From contig JAFXOO010000505.1 of NCBI GenBank assembly GCA_017528675.1, forward strand, positions 1-13,526: 13,526 nt of DNA, given 5' to 3'. The notes beneath the pieces are model-generated. The model had not been told where the DNA came from. It saw nothing but the letters and a program-made list of their open reading frames with translations, and did no database searches. The position numbers and the translations under genes are program-made. This document shows, in pieces, positions 13,367-13,526 of the stretch. Source of the stretch: Oscillospiraceae bacterium (GTDB taxonomy: Bacteria; Bacillota; Clostridia; Oscillospirales; Ruminococcaceae). The first letter of the stretch is position 1. Every line of letters begins with the position of its first letter.

Positions 13367-13526
13367 TGCTAACAACTTAGCACCACAAAACCTGCGGGTG
13401 CAGGGCGGTCACCGCCCTGCTTCGCTTTAAGCGACCAGCGGCGCTCGCAGGCTCGCTGGCTGTCTGCTTATGCCGAGGGTGGTTTAGGAGGGGCGAGCAG
13501 CCCCTCCTGAGTCGGCGCAAGCCGAC
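13367..13526. other. Hairpin-dense non-coding region at the window edge
   Basis: No open frame of note. Consecutive inverted repeats fill the stretch: TGCTAA/TTAGCA (loop CAAC, 13367-13382); CCTGC/GCAGG (13391-13404); GCAGGGCG/CGCCCTGC (13400-13420); TCGC/GCGA (13422-13434); CCAGCG/CGCTGG (13435-13459); AGGAGGGGC/GCCCCTCCT (loop GAGCA, 13486-13508); and GTCGGC/GCCGAC (loop GCAA, 13511-13526). The GCAA cap is a GNRA tetraloop on the plus strand. It could be a structured RNA, a dispersed palindromic repeat or the end of a mobile element. I do not recognise the family, and the element may continue past the window. Confidence 0.65.

Overview
The window reads as ordinary chromosome of a Gram-positive Clostridia-type bacterium. 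The gene versions, the moderate-to-high GC codon use, the strong AGGAGG-type ribosome binding sites and the near-perfect TTGACA-17-TATAAT promoters would suit the Ruminococcaceae/Oscillospirales, but that placement is inference and no database was searched. Nine genes are supported, in two divergent blocks around an intergenic region at about 5969-6242.

Left block (minus strand, read right to left): a 124-residue protein with two membrane segments; a 664-residue membrane-anchored parvulin-type peptidyl-prolyl isomerase whose cytoplasmic tail holds eight 11-residue LEA-like repeats; endonuclease III (nth), which starts one base after the isomerase stop codon; and secA, the ATPase of the general secretion pathway, with its own consensus promoter. 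No terminator is visible between nth and secA, so the secretion motor and a presumed extracytoplasmic foldase may share some transcription.

Middle block (plus strand): leuB (3-isopropylmalate dehydrogenase) and ilvE (branched-chain aminotransferase) form a short leucine/branched-chain amino acid unit behind a perfect promoter with a hairpin at the transcript start. A GC-rich terminator-like hairpin lies between ilvE and a YitT-family membrane protein gene, which ends in a second terminator.

Right block (plus strand): a 343-base regulatory stretch carries two tandem extended -10 promoters, each followed by an inverted repeat. It leads into a three-gene overlapping operon for a MacAB/YknXYZ-type exporter: membrane-anchored adaptor, ATP-binding protein and FtsX/MacB-type permease. 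An 11-bp-stem terminator closes the operon. The last roughly 160 bases hold no gene but are packed with consecutive perfect hairpins, one capped by GCAA, and look like a structured RNA, a dispersed palindromic repeat or the end of a mobile element cut by the window edge.

The most unusual items are the LEA-like repeat tail on the foldase, the hairpin-dense right end, and the repeated arrangement of consensus promoter plus inverted repeat at the transcript start.
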